Assembly: GCF_003852515.1 (NCBI RefSeq)
Contig: NZ_QAJK01000131.1
Span: 1-52,767 of the forward strand
Length of the DNA: 52,767 nt
Direction: 5' to 3'
From: Variovorax sp. KBW07
Lineage (GTDB): Bacteria > Pseudomonadota > Gammaproteobacteria > Burkholderiales > Burkholderiaceae_C
Below, piece after piece: positions 17,572-24,494 of the stretch. Within the stretch, counting starts at the first letter, position 1; every line of letters begins with the position of its first letter. Both the position numbers and the translations under genes were made by a program. Under the pieces are notes generated by a model. That model did not search any database. It worked only from the letters and a program-made list of their open reading frames with translations, and had not been told where the DNA came from.

Positions 17572-18414
17572 ATGCTGTTCGGGTGCGATTTTTCAAGCGC
17601 GCCCACCAGGCGCAAGCCCATCGTCGTGGCCGTCGGCGAACTGGCCAATGCCAATGCCGATACCGACGGCGACGGCGTGGTGCTGCTGACCGGCCTGCAA
17701 CGCTTTGCCACGCTCGATGCGTGGGGCGAATGGCTTCAGGCCACGCCCGCCTGGGTTGGTGGCTTCGACTTCCCGTTCGGCCTGCCGCGCGAGTTGGTCG
17801 AGCACCTGGGCTGGCCCGCCGAGTGGGGTGCGTTGATGGCGCACTACGCCAGCCTGAGCCGCGCCGAGATCCGCGACACCTTCGCCGCCTTCTGCGCCGC
17901 CCGTCCCGTCGGCGGCAAGTTCGCGCACCGCGCGACCGACGGCCCCGCGGGCTCCAGCCCGTCGATGAAGTGGGTCAATCCGCCGGTCGCCTACATGCTG
18001 CATGCCGGCGTGCCGCGCCTGCTGGCCGCCGGCGCACGCATTCCCGGCCTGCATGAAGGCCGCCACCGGACCCGTGTGGCCCTGGAGGCCTATCCCGGCC
18101 TGCTGGCGCGCGAGCTGATCGGGCGGCGCAGCTACAAGAGCGACGACCTGCCCAGGCAGACGCCCGAGCGCCTGGCTGCGCGCACCGACCTGCTGGCTGC
18201 CCTCGAGGCCGGCACCACCCGGCTCGGCCTGCGGCTTGCCGTCAGCCCCGGCCAGCGCGCGGAGTTGCTGGCAGACGCCCAGGGCGACGACATCGATGCC
18301 GTGCTGTGCCTCCTGCAAGTTGCCTGGGGTTTGCTGCGTGCCGAAAGCCCGGGTCCAGGCCATGGCCTGCCGGCGCGTTTCGATGCGCTTGAAGGATGGA
18401 TCGTCACGGCTTGA
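17572..18414 (+). CDS. DUF429 domain-containing protein
   Basis: A 280-residue protein matching DUF429, a family with an RNase H-like fold and no established function. Visible features are the N-terminal GCDFSSAPTRRKP, with an Asp at the position of RNase H-like catalytic acids, GFDFPFGLPRE, ALEAYPGLLA and the acidic GDDIDAVLCLLQ near the C-terminus. It starts five bases after the EamA gene and is likely translated with it. I cannot assign a reaction. Confidence 0.85.
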   Translation: MLFGCDFSSAPTRRKPIVVAVGELANANADTDGDGVVLLTGLQRFATLDAWGEWLQATPAWVGGFDFPFGLPRELVEHLGWPAEWGALMAHYASLSRAEIRDTFAAFCAARPVGGKFAHRATDGPAGSSPSMKWVNPPVAYMLHAGVPRLLAAGARIPGLHEGRHRTRVALEAYPGLLARELIGRRSYKSDDLPRQTPERLAARTDLLAALEAGTTRLGLRLAVSPGQRAELLADAQGDDIDAVLCLLQVAWGLLRAESPGPGHGLPARFDALEGWIVTA

Positions 18415-18539
18415 GCCTTCTTGTCCTACACCGCTTCGGGCTTCCGGCGGCATTCCTGCCCCTCTGGCAGCGCCTAGATTGAACGCAGTGAGTCAACCCC
18501 GGCCCACGTGTTTCACCCCCCAAGCAGGAAGGAATCGAA

Positions 18540-18737
18540 ATGAACAAGGACCAAGTGGCAGGCCGCGTCGAAGAGGCCAGGGGCAAGCTGAAGGAAGTCG
18601 CCGGCAAGGTCGTCGGCAACGAAAAGCTCGAAGGCGAAGGCCTCGCGGACCAGGCTGCCGGCAAGGTGCAGAAGACCTACGGCGACGTCAAGGAAAAGGC
18701 CAAGGACGCGATCAAGTCGGGCGCCGACAAGCTCTGA
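18540..18737 (+). CDS. CsbD family stress-response protein
   Basis: A 65-residue, highly charged protein of the CsbD family: MNKDQVAGRVEEARGKLKEV, followed by VVGNEKLEGEG and AGKVQKTYGDVKEKAKD. The family is named for a sigma-B-controlled Bacillus gene and includes E. coli YjbJ, an abundant stationary-phase protein; molecular function is unknown. AGGAAGGA lies just upstream of the ATG. It stands alone 125 bases after DUF429 and 98 bases before the BON lipoprotein gene. Confidence 0.93.
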   Translation: MNKDQVAGRVEEARGKLKEVAGKVVGNEKLEGEGLADQAAGKVQKTYGDVKEKAKDAIKSGADKL

Positions 18738-18835
18738 CCGAGCGAACGGGGTTGCGCGCCGGGTGCGCGCAATCTCCTTTCCTTTTTCGTGTTTCCGTGT
18801 TTCTGTTTCCCCGTGAGCGACTGGAGGATTTCCCA

Positions 18836-19354
18836 ATGAAAAAAGCAAACCCATACCCCGCCATGCCGCATTCGCGCGCGTGGCTTGCCGTGGTCGTGGC
18901 CGGCGCCGCGCTGACGCTGGCCGCCTGCGACAAGTCGGACAACCGCACGGCCGGTGAAAAGCTCGACAGCGCGGTCGCCAAGACCGAGCAGGCCGCCGAT
19001 ACCGCCGCAGCCAAGACCGAGCAGGCCCTGAAGGACGCCAAGGCCAAGGCCGACGCTTCCGGCACCACCGCCGAAGTGAAGGAAGGCATGGCCAACGTGA
19101 AGGAAGCCGCCAAGGAAGCCGGTGCCGCCGTGAGCGCGACGGTCGACGACGCAGCCATCACCGCGTCTGTTTCCGCCGGCCTGGCCAAGGACCCGGACCT
19201 GAGCGCCATCAAGATCAACGTGGACACCAAGGGCGGCGCCGTGAGCTTGAAGGGCCCGGCACCCTCGGCCGCTGCCAAGGCCCGCGCCGAAGAGATCGCC
19301 AAGGGCGTTCAGGGCGTGACCTCGGTGGACAACCAGCTCGACGTGAAGAGCTGA
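18836..19354 (+). CDS. BON domain lipoprotein
   Basis: A 172-residue exported lipoprotein. The signal sequence ends in the lipobox LAAC before DKSD, with Asp at +2, which in Enterobacteria would retain it in the inner membrane. Residues ~40-105 form a Lys/Ala/Glu-rich helical segment of the LEA/YtxH type (EQAADTAAAKTEQALKDAK), and the last ~70 residues are a BON domain (DDAAITASVSAGLAKDPDLS through GVTSVDNQLDVKS) of the OsmY type, linked to membrane binding under osmotic stress. GGAGG lies nine bases upstream of the ATG. Confidence 0.9.
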   Translation: MKKANPYPAMPHSRAWLAVVVAGAALTLAACDKSDNRTAGEKLDSAVAKTEQAADTAAAKTEQALKDAKAKADASGTTAEVKEGMANVKEAAKEAGAAVSATVDDAAITASVSAGLAKDPDLSAIKINVDTKGGAVSLKGPAPSAAAKARAEEIAKGVQGVTSVDNQLDVKS

Positions 19355-19387
19355 TCGACCGCTTCGGTCTTTCCCAAAGAAAAAAGC

Positions 19388-19419
19388 AAAAAGCCCGGTT
19401 CGCGAGAACCGGGCTTTTT
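19388..19419. terminator. Bidirectional intrinsic terminator
   Basis: A perfect 14-base stem, AAAAAGCCCGGTTC (19388-19401) with GAACCGGGCTTTTT (19406-19419), closes a GCGA tetraloop. A tracts on the left and T tracts on the right let it work on both strands, ending the BON gene from the left and the ferritin-like operon from the right. Confidence 0.92.
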
Positions 19420-19470
19420 CTTTGGCTTCGTCGTGGCGGGCCGCGGGGCCCGCTTTCAACAACAAGCGGC

Positions 19471-20031
19471 TCAGTGGCCGAGCCAGTCCTTCAGTTCGTC
19501 GGCATGCTCTTCCTCGTCGGAAAGAATGTCTTCGAGCATGCGGCGCGTGGTCGGGTCCTTGTCGCCGATGAGCGCGATCATCTGGCGGTACGACTCCACG
19601 GCGATGCGCTCGGCAATGAGGTTGGCGCGCACCATGGCCTGCAGGTCGGTCGATTCGTCGTAGGCGGCGTGGCTGCGGTCTAGCAGGTGGCTGGGCGCGA
19701 AATCGGGTTCACCGCCCAGCTGCACGATGCGCTCCGCAATGCGGTCGGCATGGGCCGATTCTTCGTTGGCGTGCACCAAAAATTCGTCGGCGATGGCGGG
19801 CGACTCGACCCCGTTGGCGGTGAAGTAGTGGCGCTTGTAGCGCAGCACGCACACCAGCTCGGTGGCCAGCGCGTCGTTGAGCAGCTTCACGACGTCGTCG
19901 CGCCAGGGGCCGTAGCTGGGCGTGACCGCACCTTCGTCCAGGCTGCGGCCCGCGGCGTCGATGGCCTTCTGGTCGAGCACCAGGTGCTTGTGATCGGAGG
20001 CCTTGGGAGAAGCGGAAACATCGGCTTTCAT
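19471..20031 (-). CDS. Ferritin-like (bacterioferritin-type) diiron protein
   Basis: A 186-residue four-helix protein. Diiron ligands are visible in the order of the ferritin family: Glu58 (ALATELV), Glu91 and His94 (EESAH), a Glu around 141-146 (AERIAVE) and Glu173 with His176 (EEEHADEL). It is longer than Dps or typical bacterioferritin by about 40 N-terminal residues, which are Ser/Ala/Lys-rich. Likely role: iron or peroxide handling under stress. The start at 20031 is chosen by AAAGGA upstream and by the ATGA overlap with the preceding gene. It is the last gene of a five-gene - strand group. Confidence 0.88.
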   Translation of the reverse strand: MKADVSASPKASDHKHLVLDQKAIDAAGRSLDEGAVTPSYGPWRDDVVKLLNDALATELVCVLRYKRHYFTANGVESPAIADEFLVHANEESAHADRIAERIVQLGGEPDFAPSHLLDRSHAAYDESTDLQAMVRANLIAERIAVESYRQMIALIGDKDPTTRRMLEDILSDEEEHADELKDWLGH

Positions 20032-20528
20032 GGAGGGTCCTTTCGTGGGGGGCTTGTGGTTTTCTGCATCAACGTGTTGACGATGTCCGCCACGTCGGAT
20101 GTCTTGAGCACCGCTGCCAGCACTGCCGTGACGGACAGCAGGCGCCACGGCTTGACGAGCACCAGCACCGCGCCGGTGGCCGCCGCAACCGCCATCAGCT
20201 TGGCCGGCTCCTTGCGTGCGTAGTGTTCGAGAACGGGGCGGGCCAATTGGCCCACGGCGTGGGCGGGGTGGCGGCGCCACCAGCGCTGCACCACGCTGCG
20301 CGCCACGGAGCCCCAGACGTTGCCGCCACGGCCTTGCGCTGGCGCTTCGAGCGCTGCCGCCGCCAGGTGGTCGTGGTGCGCGTATTCCAGGTCGTCGTCG
20401 GGCTCGTATGCCGCTGCCGTGCGTTGCTGCGGTTCGGGCGCGCCGCCGTTCAACTGGCGGACCAGCGCGCGGCGCGAAAGGGCCAGGCGCTGCTGCGGGG
20501 TCAGGGGCGCGCGGTCAGCGTTGGCCAT
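20028..20528 (-). CDS. Hypothetical membrane-associated protein in stress cluster
   Basis: A 166-residue protein I do not recognise by family. The N-terminal ~85 residues are polar with a PLTPQQRLALSRRALVRQ helix and an acidic EPDDDLEYAHHDH patch. A Trp/Arg-rich stretch (RSVVQRWWRRHPAH) precedes a C-terminal half with one or two hydrophobic segments (KLMAVAAATGAVLVLVKPW and LLSVTAVLAAVL). The start overlaps the holin-like gene by 14 bases and the stop overlaps the ferritin-like gene by ATGA, so it is firmly within this operon. It probably works at the inner membrane with its DUF883 and holin-like neighbours. Confidence 0.8.
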   Translation of the reverse strand: MANADRAPLTPQQRLALSRRALVRQLNGGAPEPQQRTAAAYEPDDDLEYAHHDHLAAAALEAPAQGRGGNVWGSVARSVVQRWWRRHPAHAVGQLARPVLEHYARKEPAKLMAVAAATGAVLVLVKPWRLLSVTAVLAAVLKTSDVADIVNTLMQKTTSPPRKDPP

Positions 20529-20898
20529 GATGGGCTCCGGCGTTGTGCAGGGCTTGCAGGTCGGCATCGAGTTGCGCGCGCAGGTCGTCGAAGCCGTAGC
20601 CGGGGTTGGGCCGCGTCGCGTACCAGGTGCACAAGGCCGCGATCAGCACCGCAACGCCCGGCACGATGACCAGCACCCAGTGAAAGCTGCCATGCATCAC
20701 GCCGAGCAGCACGGCCACGCCGATCAGCCCGAGCGCCAGCATGGCGCTGGCCGCCGCCAGCACGCCCGCGACGAGGCGGGCGGCAAGTCCGCGCCCCGCC
20801 TGGGCAGTTTCCTGCCTGACGAGGGCGGCGTAGTTGGCGACGTGTTCAGCGACGAGTTCCGGATGCCCGAGCACCGTGGAAAAAATCGGATGGAGCAT
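20515..20898 (-). CDS. Phage-holin-like superfamily membrane protein (YqjE-type)
   Basis: A 127-residue protein with an N-terminal helix and two hydrophobic segments (about residues 42-66 and 72-92), separated by a short turn, then a polar tail. This matches the putative actinobacterial holin-X / YqjE group, which despite the name is commonly found in chromosomal stress clusters with DUF883 (YqjD) proteins rather than in phages. The E. coli yqjC-yqjD-yqjE-yqjK cluster is the parallel. Function is unknown; inner-membrane location is expected. Confidence 0.8.
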   Translation of the reverse strand: MLHPIFSTVLGHPELVAEHVANYAALVRQETAQAGRGLAARLVAGVLAAASAMLALGLIGVAVLLGVMHGSFHWVLVIVPGVAVLIAALCTWYATRPNPGYGFDDLRAQLDADLQALHNAGAHHGQR

Positions 20899-20939
20899 GG
20901 TGCGGGGAATCCGTGGAACGGGAAATCAGGCGCTGCGGA

Positions 20940-21314
20940 TCAGTAGTCGTCCCGGTTGCGGCGGCTGGCCAGCACGATGAGCGCGGTAATGGCGGCACCG
21001 GCGGCCGCTGCCAGCAGCACCGAGCGCACCGGCTGGTCGGAGATGTAGCGGCCGGTGACGTCGGCAGCCTGCTCGATGCGGCGCTGCGCACGGGCGCTGG
21101 TGGTCGACGCGGCGTCCAGGCCACGCTGTACGGCCTGCTGCACGCGGGCTGCCAGTTGCTCGACGGCCGGTTCGGCGTCGCGGCGAAGGTCGCGGACCTT
21201 TTCGCCCGCCGCATTCACCGCGTTCTGTGCATAGGCGCGGGTGGATTCGACCGCGTCGTTGGCGGTCTGGCGCGCTTCGTCGGCGAGTTGCGAGGGAGTC
21301 TTGGTCGTGTTCAT
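20940..21314 (-). CDS. DUF883 family (ElaB/YqjD-like) protein
   Basis: A 124-residue protein with a long amphipathic helical region (ADEARQTANDAVESTRAYAQ onwards) and a single C-terminal membrane anchor (VLLAAAAGAAITALIVLA) preceded by DQPVRS, the DUF883 signature. E. coli ElaB and YqjD are tail-anchored inner-membrane proteins that bind ribosomes in stationary phase; a similar role is plausible. The stop is 41 bases before the holin-like start. AAAGGACTTTC upstream gives a ribosome site. Confidence 0.9.
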   Translation of the reverse strand: MNTTKTPSQLADEARQTANDAVESTRAYAQNAVNAAGEKVRDLRRDAEPAVEQLAARVQQAVQRGLDAASTTSARAQRRIEQAADVTGRYISDQPVRSVLLAAAAGAAITALIVLASRRNRDDY

Positions 21315-21368
21315 GTGAAAGTCCTTTTCGGGAAGATGAAATGCGGGAGCCTGTGGATCGTAACTACG

Positions 21369-21533
21369 CTACTTGCGTCGAAGCAAGCCGGCTAGGAAGC
21401 TGGCAATGGCAAGCACGGCGAAGATCACGAAAAGGATCTTGGCAATACCGACTGCGCTGGCGGCGATGCCGCCGAAACCGAACAGGGCGGCGATCAGCGC
21501 GATGACCAGAAACACCACGGCGTAATGCAACAT
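21369..21533 (-). CDS. DUF1328 small membrane protein (YtjA-like)
   Basis: A 54-residue, almost wholly hydrophobic protein: [20 protein letters not shown], then [15 protein letters not shown] and a basic LLRRK end. This is the DUF1328/YtjA family of two-helix membrane proteins with no known activity. The start at 21533 is preferred to an open extension of 29 residues upstream that does not resemble the family. AAGGAG lies upstream on the - strand. It heads the group ending in the ferritin-like gene. Confidence 0.92.
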   Translation of the reverse strand: MLHYAVVFLVIALIAALFGFGGIAASAVGIAKILFVIFAVLAIASFLAGLLRRK

Positions 21534-21718
21534 GCGGAACTCCTTCGAGGTGGCCCTCGTTGTCTTGATGAACAGCCCTTCCGGGGCTTCACAAGGAAGA
21601 ACCGGAGGGCTTAGGAGCAACCTTAAGTGGGGGGCCGCGCGGGACCTGTCAGCGGTCGGGGACGGGGTGCGTAGGAGATGGCCGAGTCACCCGACGCGGG
21701 TCTGTGAAGGAGTACCGG

Positions 21719-23065
21719 TCAGACGGTCGGCTTGACGACGGGAAGCATGGCGCTCAGGCGCGTGCCGCTGCCCGGCGTGGACGACACGGTGAGCTTGCCT
21801 CGGGCGGCCTCCACCCGGTGGCGCATGCCCGCAAGGCCGTGCGTCGAGGGGCGCACCCGGTTCACGTCGAAGCCCTTGCCGTTGTCCGCGACCTCCACGA
21901 TCACGTGGTTGTCGTAGTTCTTCAGCACGATGGTGGCTTCGCTGGCCTCGGCGTACTTGCCGATGTTGGTCAGGCTCTCCTGCACCATGCGGTAGATCGT
22001 GAGCTGGTGCGATTCGTCCATCGTCACCGGCTCCAGCGCCATCTCGATCTGCAGGCCCGAGCGCTCGGCGAACTCGCGCCCCAAAATTTCCAGCGATGCC
22101 ACCAGCCCCAGGTTCGACAGCGAAGATGGCCGCAGGTCTTCGATGATGCGGCGCTTCAGCGCGATGCCGCTGTTGAGCAGCTCGGTCAGATGCTGCAGCC
22201 GCTGGATGGCGTCGGGCGCCTCCACCAGCCGCGACTTGAGCCGCGCCACGTCGAGCTTGGCGGCGGTGAGCAGCGAGCCCAGCTCGTCGTGCAGCTCGCG
22301 CGCCAGGTAGCCGCGCTCGGTTTCGCGCACGTCCTGCAGATGGGTGGCCAATTCGGCCAGCGAGGCGGTGCGCTCGCGCACTTCGTCTTCGAGGGCGTTG
22401 CGCTCGCGCTGCAAGGCCTCCTGCTGGCGCTCGCCGATTGAACGCAGCGCATGCGTCTGCCGCAGGTAGAGAAAGAAGGCGATCAGCGCGGCCAGGGCCA
22501 CGATGGCGGTGCCGATGCGGGCCAGTTGCAGCGATTTGAGCACCTGCACCTGGCTTTCGTGCAGGGTGGCGTTGCTGATCTTCACCAGCTCGCCCGCCGT
22601 GGCGCGGATGGCGTCCATTTCCTCGCGCCCGACGTCGGTCGTGATGACGAACTTCCAGGCGTCTTCCTTGCCGTCCTGGCGCAGCCGCACGCTCATGTCC
22701 ATCTCGGCGATCTTGCGCAGCACGTGCTTGGACAGCTCGGCCATCTGGGTGAGCTCGGTCGGCCGGTCGGCGTACAGCCGGCGCAGGTTCGCCAGGTGGC
22801 CGTCGACCTGCTTGACCGCCATGTCGTAGGGTTGCCGGTAGCTGGCCTCGCCGGTCAGCAGGTAGCCGCGCTGGCCGGTTTCGGCATCGAGCATGCTCTG
22901 CAAAATCTGGTTGAGCGTGCCACGCACCTGCTGGGCCTCGTTGATGTCGGCCAGGGCGCGGCTCGACTGCCGGTAGCCGGCCTCGTTGATGCCGACAAGC
23001 GCCAGCGCAGCCAGTGCCGCGAGCAGCAGGCTCACGGCCATTTTTGGAGGGGCTAACCAGTGCAT
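21719..23065 (-). CDS. Sensor histidine kinase with CHASE3 domain
   Basis: A 448-residue membrane kinase. An N-terminal membrane helix (residues 10-27) is followed by a periplasmic CHASE3 domain (DAETGQRGYLLTGE at 60-73), a second helix near 183-201, a coiled coil (HALRSIGERQQEALQRERNA region), a HisKA_3 dimerisation domain with His259 in ARELHDELG, and a HATPase_c domain with Asn368 (ESLTNIGKYA) and the G-box VADNGKGFD (392-400). It belongs to the NarX/LiaS-like group that phosphorylates LuxR-type regulators; such a regulator is divergent from it. The start at 23065 has GAAAG upstream; an in-frame ATG at 23143 is possible but has no ribosome site. Confidence 0.92.
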   Translation of the reverse strand: MHWLAPPKMAVSLLLAALAALALVGINEAGYRQSSRALADINEAQQVRGTLNQILQSMLDAETGQRGYLLTGEASYRQPYDMAVKQVDGHLANLRRLYADRPTELTQMAELSKHVLRKIAEMDMSVRLRQDGKEDAWKFVITTDVGREEMDAIRATAGELVKISNATLHESQVQVLKSLQLARIGTAIVALAALIAFFLYLRQTHALRSIGERQQEALQRERNALEDEVRERTASLAELATHLQDVRETERGYLARELHDELGSLLTAAKLDVARLKSRLVEAPDAIQRLQHLTELLNSGIALKRRIIEDLRPSSLSNLGLVASLEILGREFAERSGLQIEMALEPVTMDESHQLTIYRMVQESLTNIGKYAEASEATIVLKNYDNHVIVEVADNGKGFDVNRVRPSTHGLAGMRHRVEAARGKLTVSSTPGSGTRLSAMLPVVKPTV

Positions 23066-23171
23066 GAAACTTTCAAAGATGCTTTCAACGCAAGTTCGTG
23101 AATAATTGACAACAATCAGGGACCGGCATGTTGCGGCCTTCATGCGCGCAACACAACGACGAAAGTAACAG
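23066..23171. promoter_or_regulatory. Divergent promoter region of kinase and regulator genes
   Basis: The 106-base gap serves both the kinase (-) and the regulator (+). It is AT-richer than its surroundings and has TTGACA at 23106-23111, inside the inverted ATTG-ACAA-CAAT (23105-23116). A matching -10 for the + strand is not clear, so this is a region call rather than a mapped promoter. Confidence 0.35.
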
Positions 23172-23804
23172 ATGATCAAAATTGGAATTGTGGACGACCA
23201 CGCCATCGTGCGATCGGGCCTCCGGCAGTTCTTCTCCGAGCACGTGGACCTGCGCGTGGCGGGTGAAGCAGCCAGCGGCCGCGAAGCCATCGAACTGGTG
23301 CGCACCACGGAGCTGGACGTGCTGGTCATGGACCTTTCGATGCCGGGGCAGAGCGGCATCGACGCGCTGGCCATGATCCGCGCCAAGGCGCCGGACGTGG
23401 GCATCCTGATCCTGAGCGGCTACCCGGAAGAACACTACGCGATGAACCTGATCCGTCAGGGCGCGAGCGGCTACCTGAACAAGGAATGCGATCCCATCGA
23501 GATCGTCAACGCCATTCGCACCATCTCGCTGGGCCGCCGCTACATCACGCCCGCCGTGGCCGAACTGCTGGCCCGCCAGCTCGACCGCAAGGACGACGCG
23601 GCACCGCACGAGCAACTGTCGGAGCGCGAGTTCCAGGTGTTCCTGAAGCTGGCCAAGGGCGAAACCGCCGGCGACATCGCCAAGACGCTGTCGCTTTCGG
23701 TGAAGACGGTGAGCACCTACCGCACGCGCCTGATGGAAAAAATGAACCTCTCGTCGAACAGCGACCTGACGTACTACGCGCTGAAGAACAAGCTGATCGA
23801 CTGA
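23172..23804 (+). CDS. LuxR/NarL-type response regulator
   Basis: A 210-residue two-domain regulator. The receiver has the acidic pair Asp8-Asp9, phospho-acceptor Asp54 (LVMDLSMPG), Ser82 and Lys104 (GYLNKE). The C-terminal LuxR-type helix-turn-helix starts LSEREFQVFLKLAKGETAGD and includes LSLSVKTVSTYRTRL. It is the expected partner of the divergent CHASE3 kinase. Targets are unknown; the neighbouring stress genes are natural candidates. No inverted site common to both could be established by eye. Confidence 0.94.
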   Translation: MIKIGIVDDHAIVRSGLRQFFSEHVDLRVAGEAASGREAIELVRTTELDVLVMDLSMPGQSGIDALAMIRAKAPDVGILILSGYPEEHYAMNLIRQGASGYLNKECDPIEIVNAIRTISLGRRYITPAVAELLARQLDRKDDAAPHEQLSEREFQVFLKLAKGETAGDIAKTLSLSVKTVSTYRTRLMEKMNLSSNSDLTYYALKNKLID

Positions 23805-23853
23805 AAAACGCATGAGGGTGGCGCGGGGGAGGGGGCCGGTTGCGGCTGCTTCT

Positions 23854-24258
23854 TCAGCCTGCCTTGGGCGCGGGGCGCAAGGCCTCGGCCTGCGCGATGC
23901 AGAAGTCGACCAGTGCGTCGATTTCGTTCGACTTGTCGAACACCGCGTCGACCCCGAACTCGGCGCAGCGCCGGCGGATGTCGGGCGTAGCGTAGTTGCT
24001 GAGCACTACCACCTTCTGGGCCGGATTGCGTGCCTGGCAGGCCTGCAGCACACCCAGGCCGCTGCCCTGCTTGAGGAAGAGATCGACGATGGCCAAGTCC
24101 CATTCGGCGCCGTGGCCGAGCAGCCATTCGCGAGCGTGGTCTTCGGTCTCGGCGAAGCCGACGACCGTGGTGCAGGTGAGCTCTTCCAGCGTGCCAATGA
24201 GGTTTTCACGGATCGTGAGGTTGTCTTCGACGACGTATGTCTGCAATCTGGAATCCAT
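23854..24258 (-). CDS. Single-domain response regulator (lone receiver)
   Basis: A 134-residue receiver domain with no output domain. Acidic residues Glu11-Asp12 (VVEDN), phospho-acceptor Asp59 (AIVDLFL), Ser87 (VLSNYA) and Lys109 (FDKS) are all present, so phosphorylation should be possible. The start MDSRLQTYVVEDN begins right at the first receiver strand. It converges with the LuxR-type regulator gene (49-base gap). It could be a phosphate sink or protein-interaction relay for the adjacent kinase; no direct evidence. Confidence 0.87.
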   Translation of the reverse strand: MDSRLQTYVVEDNLTIRENLIGTLEELTCTTVVGFAETEDHAREWLLGHGAEWDLAIVDLFLKQGSGLGVLQACQARNPAQKVVVLSNYATPDIRRRCAEFGVDAVFDKSNEIDALVDFCIAQAEALRPAPKAG

Positions 24259-24494
24259 GCCGAACCGCGCTTCCTCTGACGTTGACAGGTGCACCCGAAG
24301 CGCCCCGCTGGGGGAATGCCTGCACATGGACACTGCGGCTTTCCCGTTGCGCATCATGCAGGGTTCGTGGGCCGGGCGTTGTAGGCGGGTTCCGACGCAT
24401 GCACCGACGGGTGTGCATTCGTAGGCAATGCCGCACGGTTTGTGCGGTCCCTTGCCGACCCGGCAGTCGCAACCGTTGAGGTATCTACTTGAAC
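24259..24494. other. Intergenic region between receiver and AsmA genes
   Basis: A 236-base divergent gap with no gene that I can support. It contains a small hairpin, CCGCAC (24431-24436) with GTGCGG (24442-24447), and a GAGGT run at 24478-24482 that is probably the ribosome site of the AsmA gene. No clear -35/-10 pair was found on either strand. Confidence 0.4.

Noticed and set aside
20515-20898. Prophage remnant suggested by the holin-like gene
   Set aside because: No integrase, lysin, capsid or tail genes; this holin-like family is common in chromosomal stress operons with DUF883.
23066-23404. N-terminal extension of the histidine kinase over the LuxR-type regulator start
   Set aside because: No ribosome site, composition like antisense, and it would overlap the divergent gene; the membrane helix starts at 23065.
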